Virus record (IMG/VR): IMGVR_UViG_3300024520_002545
Span: 1-23,623 of that record
Direction: 5' to 3' (one strand)
Source of the DNA: a virus
Length of the DNA stretch: 23,623 bases
The notes beneath the pieces were generated by a model. The model did no database searches. It was not told the DNA's origin and was given only the letters and a program-made list of their open reading frames with translations. Below, in pieces: positions 7,693 through 14,144 of this stretch. Positions within the stretch are counted from its first letter, which is position 1, and each line of letters starts with the position of its first letter. A program made the position numbers and the translations under genes.

Positions 7693-8508
7693 CTAAGTTC
7701 TTGGCATCACGGCACGTTGAACCCTTACACCATCAGGATTGGTTGGTGGTGGTGTGTGAGTTGGTGCAGGTGGTTGATTGACCTTTGAAGTATCAACTAC
7801 TTTAGCAATCTTGAACTCTTCCATCTTGGCAGCGTAAACGGCTTCAGGGGACAAGTAAGAGCCATGCTTTGAAGGGTCTGAAATCCTTGCTCCTTCCGAA
7901 TCGGTAATGAATACAGAACCAGTTTCGTCTAAGTCAATCTTGTAATCCTTTTCCATTCGCGCAATGAAACCATCTTTTACAAGGTCGTTAGCCGTGTCGC
8001 TGAATTTAAGGTTAGACATTAGCGTTTTTTTGCTATCGTTCAGCTTATAGTTCTTTTCAAACGTTCCAAACTTCTTTTCAGTTTCCGTTAGCTTTTCAGC
8101 TAGTTCTCCCTTTACTCTAGCTTCATCTTTTAGTTTAGATTCTAGCTTTTCGTAATCGCTTTTCATCTTTTCAAGTGCTTCGCTAGGCTTACCGCTTTTG
8201 GCTTTCAATTCCTCAATGATAGATGTGCTACTTTCTTGAATCTTAGAAGCAACCAACCGCGCCAATTCATCAACAGGCAAATCAGTATCTTCTTTGGTCA
8301 ATTCAATACCATGCTCTTTAGCAGTTCGCTTCAATTCAGTAGCGTACTTTCTTGTAGCTTCACCTACGTTAGCTTTCTTCACGTCAGGATGTTCAGCCGC
8401 TTGGTCTAATCTTACAAATACACCATCAAAGGCGGCTTTGTAATCGTCAATAGTTGCATCGTCTTTTAATTCAATGCCTTGATAGGATAGGATTTCTTTT
8501 AACTCCAT
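7693..8508 (-). CDS. Capsid scaffold protein
   Basis: A 271-residue, highly charged, mostly helical protein directly before the capsid gene. Residues about 85-165 are rich in Glu, Lys and Leu with heptad-like spacing and should form a coiled coil (EALEKMKSDYEKLESKLKDE). A globular C-terminal segment follows, then a proline-rich tail (QPPAPTHTPPPTNPDG) and a basic end (RVQRAVMPRT), which often binds the capsid subunit in scaffolds. Phage scaffolds fill the procapsid core and leave before or during DNA entry. No protease motif is visible, so maturation cleavage is not predicted from this gene. Confidence 0.8.
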   Translation of the reverse strand: MELKEILSYQGIELKDDATIDDYKAAFDGVFVRLDQAAEHPDVKKANVGEATRKYATELKRTAKEHGIELTKEDTDLPVDELARLVASKIQESSTSIIEELKAKSGKPSEALEKMKSDYEKLESKLKDEARVKGELAEKLTETEKKFGTFEKNYKLNDSKKTLMSNLKFSDTANDLVKDGFIARMEKDYKIDLDETGSVFITDSEGARISDPSKHGSYLSPEAVYAAKMEEFKIAKVVDTSKVNQPPAPTHTPPPTNPDGVRVQRAVMPRT

Positions 8509-8511
8509 TAT

Positions 8512-8976
8512 TTATTTAATTGTTTGTATTGCTAATTCTTGGAAGTATTCAACCGACTTCTTACGGGTGTTGTATTCAATGCCTTGTTCCTTTAGATAGC
8601 TTTTAAGTTCTTCTACCGACATAAGCATGATTTCTTCTCTTGGCGTGTCCTCTATTCCTCCTTGATTGGTCGCTTCGGTTTCCTCGGTTTCGGTGGATTC
8701 ATCGTTTCCAACTGGTGCGGCTTGATTCTCTTGCCTTTCCTCTTCATAATCTTCTAATCTACTTTTTAAATACGGGTACTTTGACAACATCCGAACTTTA
8801 ACAGGCTTACCCGAAAACTCACCGTATAACTTTTCACCAATCTTATTATCTGTAATAAGAAATGGTTGGGCATCCATGTACCAATTAGCGTTATTAGACA
8901 AAAGCCAAGATACTTGTACCTTTTTCTTCTTGCCGTTCGCTTGGTGCGTTATTTCAATCTGTTCTATATTGTTCAT
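8512..8976 (-). CDS. Acidic structural protein with C-terminal HeH/SAP-like helices
   Basis: A 154-residue protein. Residues 1-80 form a beta-rich domain. Residues about 80-112 are very acidic and probably disordered (NDESTETEETEATNQGG). The last 40 residues (MSVEELKSYLKEQGIEYNTR and onward) resemble the short helix-extension-helix or SAP folds found at the ends of several phage head-associated proteins. The start overlaps the upstream glycosyltransferase stop (ATGA), and the gene lies 3 nt before the scaffold. A head-associated or DNA-contacting role is plausible but inferred. Confidence 0.6.
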   Translation of the reverse strand: MNNIEQIEITHQANGKKKKVQVSWLLSNNANWYMDAQPFLITDNKIGEKLYGEFSGKPVKVRMLSKYPYLKSRLEDYEEERQENQAAPVGNDESTETEETEATNQGGIEDTPREEIMLMSVEELKSYLKEQGIEYNTRKKSVEYFQELAIQTIK

Positions 8977-9833
8977 TTATTGATTAGTTTATCTCTCATT
9001 ATTGAGCCAACTTTGAAAATATGGTTAATCCCGTGAGCCTTGCAAAGTTCTCTCATGTGTCTATCGTAAAACTCAATATATTCGCGTTTTACATTAGTAA
9101 GACCAATTCCAGCCCCGTACATGGCAAGTATTTGATACTTCGCTTTCATCTCTGAAATAGGTATGAATCGGTCACCGTAAAATATTGGATTCTTTTCAGT
9201 TGCATCATAACCGCGTTTAGCTAATGCGCCACCTAAAGGAAGTTCATCGGGTAATGAAACACCCCACTTAACCTTTAATAGCCTTCTATCCGTGAACGTT
9301 TCAAAGTTTAGCCTAATAGCTTCTTTGAACATTGCCGTGTTTTCCTTTGTCTTTTTCGCGAAATGCCACGAAGAATGAACAGCGTAATAAGTATCATCGT
9401 CTTTTAAATCGAATTGCTCCCAAATATCTTTGTTGTCAGCCCAAACAGAATAAGCAATCTTGTCATCTTTACCGCCTTTACCCTCAACATCAAGAGCAAA
9501 GTCTTTAGTCATTGAATCGTAAAATGGTTGCAATGAACCTAATGCGATATTATCAACGTCTAGAAATAGGTACTTTTGAAAGTATTTAGTGGCTATCTTA
9601 TAAGTAATCAGCTTCACGTTAGCAGGGTCAAACATACCTTGCGGATGCGTATGATACTCGTCTATTGCGTGAAGTTTGTCAAAATACTTATGGTCACCAC
9701 CTAGATACTTAATGCCCTTATCGTGGATTAATAGAATCTTTGCTGTTGGGTCGTAATGCTTTATAGAAAAAGCGAAGTTGTACGCAGCGTGAAAGTACCC
9801 TTGTTTGCCAAATGCGGCTAATACAATGTTCAT
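8973..9833 (-). CDS. Glycosyltransferase, GT8-like (GT-A fold)
   Basis: A 286-residue protein. The N-terminal MNIVLAAFGKQGYFHAAYNF begins a nucleotide-sugar-binding fold. YLFLDVDNIALGSL (about residues 88-101) holds the D-x-D motif that binds the metal and nucleotide-sugar phosphates in GT8-type enzymes. Further on, DELPLGGALAKRGYD resembles the acceptor-side region of that class. It probably transfers a sugar from a UDP- or GDP-sugar to a protein or surface glycan; substrates cannot be read from the sequence. It lies among structural genes and is coupled to the next one (ATGA), so glycosylation of a virion protein is one possibility. Confidence 0.7.
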   Translation of the reverse strand: MNIVLAAFGKQGYFHAAYNFAFSIKHYDPTAKILLIHDKGIKYLGGDHKYFDKLHAIDEYHTHPQGMFDPANVKLITYKIATKYFQKYLFLDVDNIALGSLQPFYDSMTKDFALDVEGKGGKDDKIAYSVWADNKDIWEQFDLKDDDTYYAVHSSWHFAKKTKENTAMFKEAIRLNFETFTDRRLLKVKWGVSLPDELPLGGALAKRGYDATEKNPIFYGDRFIPISEMKAKYQILAMYGAGIGLTNVKREYIEFYDRHMRELCKAHGINHIFKVGSIMRDKLINK

Positions 9834-9879
9834 CGACCGCTAAAGTACTAAATTTATTTCAATCAACCACGCTTTTAGT

Positions 9880-10512
9880 TTACCATCCAGCAGCATCGTC
9901 ACTCCGTCTATGCTTATGCCCAATTGTGCTAGTCATTCCAATATGCTTAACCAAACTAGGCATGTGATAGAACTGGAACAGTCCCATTTGATGTATTGCT
10001 TCAGGTATTGCGTGGTCAATCTGTTGGTTTGATTTGTAGTTCTCTAAGTGATTCAAGATAAAAGGATGTTTAAGCCATTTCAAAGCAACCTCTTTACGGA
10101 ACAAGTAAGCACCTCCCCAAGATGTACCCCAACCACCTTTAAGTTCCTGCCAACCCTTCTTATGTCTCCATCCTTTACCGTGAGCCAATCCAAGAGCCGT
10201 AAAGCAATCTAAATAGCCTATGTATGGATTAGCCTTAAATTGACGTAATGCTATATCTAACCATCCGTTAGAGTATTCAATGTCATCAGGGAATGAACCG
10301 ACAATATCAACGTCTTGTTTACATAGGTCTTCAATAACTCTGTAATAGTGTTTGAAGCATCCAACGTGACCACCAAGCAACTTACTATTCAAGTCGTATG
10401 ATAATGGTTGACCATCAGGATATACCGTGTAATCATGTCCAATCGTTTCAAGTGAACGTAATAGCGTTTCTTGTTTACGTGGATACCAACGAATGCCAAT
10501 TGCGGTTTTCAT
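9880..10512 (-). CDS. Glycosyltransferase, GT25-like
   Basis: The best start is ATG 10512 (MKTAIGIRWYPRK), which overlaps the upstream TGA (ATGA), giving 210 residues. An ATG at 10581 is also open but would extend deep into the previous gene. GGHVGCFKHYYRVIEDL resembles the Gly-Cys-x-x-His helix of GT25-type enzymes, and SFPDDIEY holds the acidic metal-binding motif. The end has a conserved-looking KHIGMTSTIGHKHRRSDD. It probably adds a sugar to a protein or glycan acceptor. A 46-nt gap with no visible signal separates it from the GT8-like gene. Confidence 0.7.
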   Translation of the reverse strand: MKTAIGIRWYPRKQETLLRSLETIGHDYTVYPDGQPLSYDLNSKLLGGHVGCFKHYYRVIEDLCKQDVDIVGSFPDDIEYSNGWLDIALRQFKANPYIGYLDCFTALGLAHGKGWRHKKGWQELKGGWGTSWGGAYLFRKEVALKWLKHPFILNHLENYKSNQQIDHAIPEAIHQMGLFQFYHMPSLVKHIGMTSTIGHKHRRSDDAAGW

Positions 10513-10691
10513 TGTTCTGCTTTCAATTTCTCCAAATATAGCACAAAATCCATTGCTTCCTCTTGTGCGTGTGTTAGCCATTCTAACGTACTCAATTGAT
10601 TATCTTGCAAGGTTGTTCCGTATTTCTTAATGCCTACGTTAGAACGCTCCTGAAACTTGTCTATCACGCTTTGAACTATTGGGTCTTTCAT
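10509..10691 (-). CDS. MazG-like mini-protein
   Basis: A 60-residue helical protein. The stretch ERSNVGIKKYGTTL followed by EWLTHAQEEAMDFVLYLEKL resembles small phage proteins related to all-alpha NTP pyrophosphohydrolases, where acidic residues on the EExxD helix bind metal. It is shorter than an active MazG monomer (about 90 or more residues), so it may work as an oligomer or may not be an enzyme. It is coupled on both sides by ATGA overlaps. Confidence 0.5.
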   Translation of the reverse strand: MKDPIVQSVIDKFQERSNVGIKKYGTTLQDNQLSTLEWLTHAQEEAMDFVLYLEKLKAEQ

Positions 10692-10918
10692 TTCCTTTTC
10701 AATATGTTAACAGGTTCTTTACCCATTCCGATTAATATCATGTCAACGGCTTTAGCGGCTTCTCGTTCCGTGTCGTAAATCTTACGTGTTGACCATGTGT
10801 TACCGTTATTGTATCGCATTACGTAGCGTTCTTCACCGTAGCAATCAATGTACTTTATAACGTACTTGTACTTCGTGCCACCGCTTACACGTTTCCAATG
10901 TTTCATGTCGTTGTTCAT
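10688..10918 (-). CDS. Small AP2-like DNA-binding protein
   Basis: A 76-residue basic protein. Beta strands (KYKYVIKYIDCYGEERYVMR) are followed by an amphipathic helix and tail (DTEREAAKAVDMILIGMGKE, then PVNIL). This is the layout of an AP2-type domain: three strands, a helix and an N-x-L end. AP2 domains in phages are often linked to homing endonucleases or act alone. It could be an accessory DNA binder; no nuclease motif is attached. It starts just after the tail-tube terminator. Confidence 0.5.
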   Translation of the reverse strand: MNNDMKHWKRVSGGTKYKYVIKYIDCYGEERYVMRYNNGNTWSTRKIYDTEREAAKAVDMILIGMGKEPVNILKRK

Positions 10919-10940
10919 GCCACAATATTACAAATAAAAA

Positions 10941-10964
10941 CCCCGAACCAATTAAGGAACGGGG
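10941..10964 (-). terminator. Intrinsic terminator after the tail-tube gene
   Basis: CCCCG/CGGGG with an inner CC/GG pair, symmetric AA/AA internal loops and an AATTAA loop, followed on the minus strand by TTTTTATTTG. It lies 24 nt after the stop of the tail-tube gene. Confidence 0.8.
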
Positions 10965-10988
10965 CTAATTTTAAAGAATTGATGGAGT

Positions 10989-11534
10989 TTAAGAGAAAAC
11001 GCCTGCTGGCTCTGCAACCAAAGTAGGGTTAAACTTATTCTTCCAACTAGCAACGTAAGAGTAACGCAAAGGCTCTGAATCACTACCTGTAAGGCTTCCT
11101 TTGAAAAGGATTCCTGAAACGTTAGGTACGATGTAAAGACATAAATCTTGCTCTACTAACTTACAAAGGATTGCCCCAACAGCAACACCACTAGCAGCAT
11201 CTATGGCATCATAGAAGGTTTGCGAAGTAGTATTTACGTTAGTGTCAATCCATGTAGCTGTTCTTTGGTATGTAGTAGGTTTAGGTTCACCGCCTGCAAT
11301 ATAGTTTCCACCTTCGACCGCGCTCCCTTCAGGGAACTCAACCATTAGTTTCTTTGCAATAACCGCAGTTCCAGCAACGATTTGAGCCGCAATAGCCGTT
11401 CCATCGGAAGGGTCAGCAGGTTCAGCACCGCACTCGAATACGACCACTTCCGCAGCCGAACCGTTAATTTCTACTCCACACGTATTTAATACTTGCTCCG
11501 CTAAAGGGTCGCAATTGTAATTAACACATGACAT
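10989..11534 (-). CDS. Probable major tail tube protein
   Basis: A 181-residue protein of about the size of long-tailed phage tube subunits. It is rich in Ala, Gly, Val and Thr with several Cys near the N-terminus (MSCVNYNCDPLAEQVLNTCG) and predicted beta strands throughout. No lone motif proves the call. Support comes from its isolation in a cassette with a strong promoter, structured leader and terminator, exactly parallel to the capsid gene, which implies a very abundant product. The tape measure and chaperone-like genes elsewhere in the window show that the phage has a long tail. An alternative is a capsid decoration protein. Confidence 0.6.
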   Translation of the reverse strand: MSCVNYNCDPLAEQVLNTCGVEINGSAAEVVVFECGAEPADPSDGTAIAAQIVAGTAVIAKKLMVEFPEGSAVEGGNYIAGGEPKPTTYQRTATWIDTNVNTTSQTFYDAIDAASGVAVGAILCKLVEQDLCLYIVPNVSGILFKGSLTGSDSEPLRYSYVASWKNKFNPTLVAEPAGVFS

Positions 11535-11557
11535 GAAAAAAGGTATTTGAAATTGTC

Positions 11558-11591
11558 TAGCTTATTATGATGGCATAAGCTATGTTGCCAC
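11558..11591 (-). ncRNA. H-type pseudoknot in the tail-tube mRNA leader
   Basis: The minus-strand RNA reads GUGGCA-ACA-UAGCUUA-UGCCAU-CAUAA-UAAGCUA. Stem 1 is UGGCA/UGCCA plus an outer G·U pair; stem 2 is UAGCUUA/UAAGCUA (7 bp). Loops are 3, 0 and 5 nt, identical in size to the capsid-leader pseudoknot, while paired bases differ and remain complementary. It ends 25 nt before the tail-tube ATG and starts 16 nt after the -7 box. Confidence 0.75.
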
Positions 11592-11607
11592 GGGTGCGAT
11601 TAGAATA

Positions 11608-11615
11608 CAAAGATA
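11608..11615 (-). promoter_or_regulatory. Bacteroidota-type promoter for the tail-tube gene (-7 box TATCTTTG)
   Basis: TATCTTTG matches TAnnTTTG and directly follows the U-tract of the terminator at 11623-11648, as at the capsid gene. Both share GGCTTTTTT(T)GTATCTTTGTA. The -33 element is poor (GTTA about 21 nt upstream). Confidence 0.75.
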
Positions 11616-11622
11616 CAAAAAA

Positions 11623-11648
11623 AGCCGCCCCGAATTAACGGAACGGCT
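11623..11648 (-). terminator. Terminator ending the leftward tail/sugar-gene operon
   Basis: AGCCG/CGGCT with an inner CCG/CGG, a CC/AA internal loop and an AATTAA loop, then a seven-T run on the minus strand. It lies about 145 nt after the LpxA-like gene and merges with the tail-tube promoter. Confidence 0.8.
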
Positions 11649-11685
11649 CAAAACTAACAAAACACGAAAGTATAAATATAGCGTT

Positions 11686-11693
11686 TATCTTTG
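11686..11693 (+). promoter_or_regulatory. Promoter -7 box for the + strand micro-gene
   Basis: TATCTTTG on the + strand ends 4 nt before ATG 11698, so the transcript would be leaderless or nearly so. No clear TTG is present at -33, which lowers confidence. Confidence 0.45.
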
Positions 11694-11697
11694 TAAT

Positions 11698-11820
11698 ATG
11701 GATAATGAACTCAAAGCATTGATAGATAAATTCGCAAAGGAAAACAACTTAGAGTTTAATCCACAAGGCAAATTGCTACTAGAGAAGTTCGCTACTTTGC
11801 TGGGTTACCGTAAACCGTAG
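11698..11820 (+). CDS. Small + strand protein, 40 residues, unknown
   Basis: This is the only likely gene on the + strand. ATG 11698 encodes MDNELKALIDKFAKENNLEF and onward, ending in LLGYRKP. The peptide is mainly amphipathic helix with balanced Lys and Glu and no low-complexity signs. It has its own TATCTTTG box, faces away from the tail-tube promoter, and its last 29 nt overlap the 3' end of the LpxA-like gene in antisense. It fills most of a 257-nt non-coding gap. A small regulator or an antisense effect on the opposing gene are both possible; no family is recognised. Confidence 0.5.
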   Translation: MDNELKALIDKFAKENNLEFNPQGKLLLEKFATLLGYRKP

Positions 11821-12370
11821 CACCGTCTAGAACGTCTTTAATGACTACTGAACCCATTCCAACAAGTGAATCAATGCCAACAGTCACGCGGTTACGTATC
11901 GTGCAACCTAGCTTAATGATAGCACCGTCTAGGATGGTAGTATAACCACCGATGATTGTTCCAGTGCATATCTCGCACTCGTTACCAATCTTAGCATCAT
12001 GCCCAACGTGAGAGTGAGCCATGATAATGTTATCGTCACCTATTACAGTAACTTGACCTTCTTCTTTAGGGCATTGAATCGTTACAAGCTCACTAATGAC
12101 GTTATTATCTCCAATGATAACCAAACCTTTGAACGAACGTTGAAACCCTCTTACAGTACCTTTAAAGTACTTAGGTTTACGCATTTCACCGTTTGAGCCT
12201 ATTACAGTATGCGCCCCTATTACGTTGCCTTTGCCTAATTTAACGTTATCATGAATGATAGCGGTTTTGTGTATCTCGTTACCATCGATGTTGATGTAGT
12301 CTGAATTATAGATTCCTGCTAGTTGTTCATCGTTTCCGACTAACGCCATTCTCTTTAGTTCTTCATTCAT
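11792..12370 (-). CDS. LpxA-like left-handed beta-helix acyltransferase
   Basis: A 192-residue protein made of hexapeptide repeats ([LIV]-G-x4), which fold as a left-handed beta-helix and form trimers. ELVTIQ followed by DDNIIMAHSHVGHDAKIGN closely follows LpxA, including the His of the A-H-x(2-3)-H-D motif that acts as general base. The C-terminal VVIKDVLDGATVYGNPAK is typical of sugar O- or N-acyltransferases. It probably transfers an acyl or acetyl group to a nucleotide sugar. Coupled to the upstream glycosyltransferase (TAATG), it may make or modify that enzyme's sugar. It is shorter than cellular LpxA (about 260) and lacks its C-terminal helices, so a dedicated phage role is likelier than lipid A synthesis. 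Confidence 0.75.
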   Translation of the reverse strand: MNEELKRMALVGNDEQLAGIYNSDYINIDGNEIHKTAIIHDNVKLGKGNVIGAHTVIGSNGEMRKPKYFKGTVRGFQRSFKGLVIIGDNNVISELVTIQCPKEEGQVTVIGDDNIIMAHSHVGHDAKIGNECEICTGTIIGGYTTILDGAIIKLGCTIRNRVTVGIDSLVGMGSVVIKDVLDGATVYGNPAK

Positions 12371-13038
12371 TATTCAAATATGTACGGAAATTGCTCCCTT
12401 ATGATTTGCGCGTCAATGTAAGAACTATTTTGCCAAAGTTCAAACGGGGTTATATTGGTACTGCTTTTAATGTCCAAAGCAAATAAACCCTTTTCCTTTA
12501 AGCTAAACTTTCCAACCTTTCCATTTATGCGCCTTTGCATTGAACTGTCAAGCCCCTTGTTAAGTCCATTTCTCCACGGCTCGTGACACATTCTATTGAG
12601 TAACTTAGCACTAATAACACAACCAGCACCTATTGAAATACCTTTCCTTTTATCGGCATAACCACCCCAATACATAGCACGTTTACTTTCCGTGTCGTAA
12701 AAATAGAAGTCTGTCAGACCTACAAAGTCGTAACCTTCATTCATGTACCTTAAATACTCTTGGAATAGTTCAGGCGAAATGATGTCATCAGAACCCATGC
12801 AAATAACATAGTCAGAACCTTTAGCCGCTCTAGTTGTGGCATTCATCTTGTTTGATAGTGGTCTGTTTGGCACTTCGATATAATCAAAGCCGTGTTTCTC
12901 AACCATCTTACGCGATGTTTCACCCTCTGAACCTGCAACAATAACACGAACTTCAACGCCTAAGTTTTCAATGCCTTTAGCGAACATCTCAAACACTTCA
13001 GGACGTTTCCAAACTCCCGTTACTATTGTTATTTTCAT
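12370..13038 (-). CDS. Glycosyltransferase, GT2-like (GT-A fold)
   Basis: A 222-residue protein. It starts with a nucleotide-binding strand (MKITIVTGVWKRPEVFEMFA). NKMNATTRAAKGSDYVICMG followed by SDD gives the D-x-D-like metal motif near residue 85. A later IGAGCVISAKLL resembles the acceptor-binding segment. The end is short and has no membrane helix, so the enzyme is probably soluble. It lies between a small lipoprotein and the LpxA-like gene, with TAATG overlaps on both sides, which suggests stoichiometric, coordinated synthesis. The substrate is unknown. Confidence 0.7.
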   Translation of the reverse strand: MKITIVTGVWKRPEVFEMFAKGIENLGVEVRVIVAGSEGETSRKMVEKHGFDYIEVPNRPLSNKMNATTRAAKGSDYVICMGSDDIISPELFQEYLRYMNEGYDFVGLTDFYFYDTESKRAMYWGGYADKRKGISIGAGCVISAKLLNRMCHEPWRNGLNKGLDSSMQRRINGKVGKFSLKEKGLFALDIKSSTNITPFELWQNSSYIDAQIIREQFPYIFE

Positions 13039-13244
13039 TAACGCTTTATCTCACAAACTAAATCCCCTGCGTTATCCCAGTAGCTAACGTATTCTTCAAT
13101 AGTTAGTGTGTCTAGTTCATCTTCGCAGACGTAAGACCATAGTTGCCCGTTAATTAGTACGCAACTAGCGCAACGATTAGGAACTTCTTGTTTGTTGCAA
13201 GATGCGAAAGCTGCAACAGATAGTATAAGTAGTAGTTTTTTCAT
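13038..13244 (-). CDS. Small lipoprotein, candidate outer-membrane spanin
   Basis: A 68-residue protein with a lipoprotein signal, MKKLLLILSVAAFASC, where Cys16 would be lipidated after signal peptidase II cleavage. The mature part is about 53 residues with three more Cys and an acidic character. It overlaps the membrane coiled-coil gene before it (ATGA). A membrane-anchored coiled-coil protein followed by a small lipoprotein is the layout of two-component spanins, which fuse inner and outer membranes at lysis. No endolysin is seen nearby, so a superinfection or surface role is also possible. Confidence 0.6.
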   Translation of the reverse strand: MKKLLLILSVAAFASCNKQEVPNRCASCVLINGQLWSYVCEDELDTLTIEEYVSYWDNAGDLVCEIKR

Positions 13245-13585
13245 TTTCCTTCGTTAAGTGGTTTTTGTTTGTCCTTTGGCGTTCCAATTATACCGTGCAT
13301 TGCATCTTCAAGAACCTTTACTTTTTCGCATAGTTCACGCTTGCTAGATTCGCACTCTTCATGGTTATACCTCATTACTTTCATTTCGTCCTCTAAAGTA
13401 GTCAAACTATCTCGCAACTTGTTAGATGTGTCCTCCCAAATCTTAATAGCCTTTTCAACGTTGTCAAGATGACTTGTTTTAGCCTTACTCTGACCTTGTT
13501 TCCACGCTAATATTGAAGTGGCAACACCACCGCCTGCAACAATTAACTCTCCTACGTATTCATTTATACTCATATCGCGTGGCAT
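13241..13585 (-). CDS. Membrane-anchored coiled-coil protein (candidate inner-membrane spanin or holin-like)
   Basis: A 114-residue protein. A hydrophobic segment (about residues 10-27, YVGELIVAGGGVATSILAW) is followed by a basic patch and a long helical, coiled-coil-like stretch (about 36-95) with two Cys. Start choice is between ATG 13585 and ATG 13573. The layout suits an inner-membrane spanin with a periplasmic coiled coil, and its neighbour is a lipoprotein. Similar single-TM coiled-coil proteins in Bacteroidota phages are often annotated only as hypothetical or holin-like. The membrane segment is weak, so this is a moderate call. Confidence 0.5.
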   Translation of the reverse strand: MPRDMSINEYVGELIVAGGGVATSILAWKQGQSKAKTSHLDNVEKAIKIWEDTSNKLRDSLTTLEDEMKVMRYNHEECESSKRELCEKVKVLEDAMHGIIGTPKDKQKPLNEGK

Positions 13586-13591
13586 GATGGT

Positions 13592-14131
13592 TTAAAGGGT
13601 AATTATGCGATATGTAACGTATACTTTGATGTCTGAATCTCCAGCTGTTGGGTTGCCTGTTCCTACTGTAACTTGTAACGCTTCGTTTTCTACAAATTGA
13701 ATGTTATCGGGTGCAGCATCTTCGCTTCCAAACTTTGAAAAACAGTCGGCAATTTGTGCTAATTCTGTTTCGAATTGGAACAAATCAGCAGTATTTGTAA
13801 CTAAAGAAAGTGCCGTATTAGTTGCATATGGAGTAGAATTGTAAACCATTTTCATGCTTGCACTCAGCACTTCAATAGCAGTTCCAGCACCCGTAGCAGC
13901 AACTATCTCAATAGGTGTACTATTAAGTGTTAATACATCAGCACTTGCAATGGTTAAACTTGCTTCTTTAATGCAAATACATTCATTTACTTGATTAGCA
14001 TAGGCAACCGCTTCTACTAACGGTAATCTAGTTGTATCTCCTGCTTGTGTAAACGCGACTACTTGCGTATTTGAATCTATTGACGATGCAGCTTGTGCCG
14101 CTAACGATGTTACTTCTATTTGGTCTGCCAT
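13592..14131 (-). CDS. Virion structural protein, unknown
   Basis: A 179-residue protein, low in Lys, rich in Ala, Thr, Val and Ser, with predicted beta strands in the last two thirds (for example VKVY-like and VTYRIITL endings). It begins with a short helical section (MADQIEVTSLAAQAASSI). It sits between the 533-residue tail protein and the possible spanin pair. Composition and place suggest a tail or fibre-associated component; I do not recognise a family. Confidence 0.55.
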   Translation of the reverse strand: MADQIEVTSLAAQAASSIDSNTQVVAFTQAGDTTRLPLVEAVAYANQVNECICIKEASLTIASADVLTLNSTPIEIVAATGAGTAIEVLSASMKMVYNSTPYATNTALSLVTNTADLFQFETELAQIADCFSKFGSEDAAPDNIQFVENEALQVTVGTGNPTAGDSDIKVYVTYRIITL

Positions 14132-14144
14132 GATTTATATTTAT

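Noticed and set aside
10512-10581. ATG 10581 as the start of the GT25-like gene
   Set aside because: It would overlap the previous gene by about 70 nt and add a low-quality N-terminus. ATG 10512 has the ATGA coupling seen at most junctions here.
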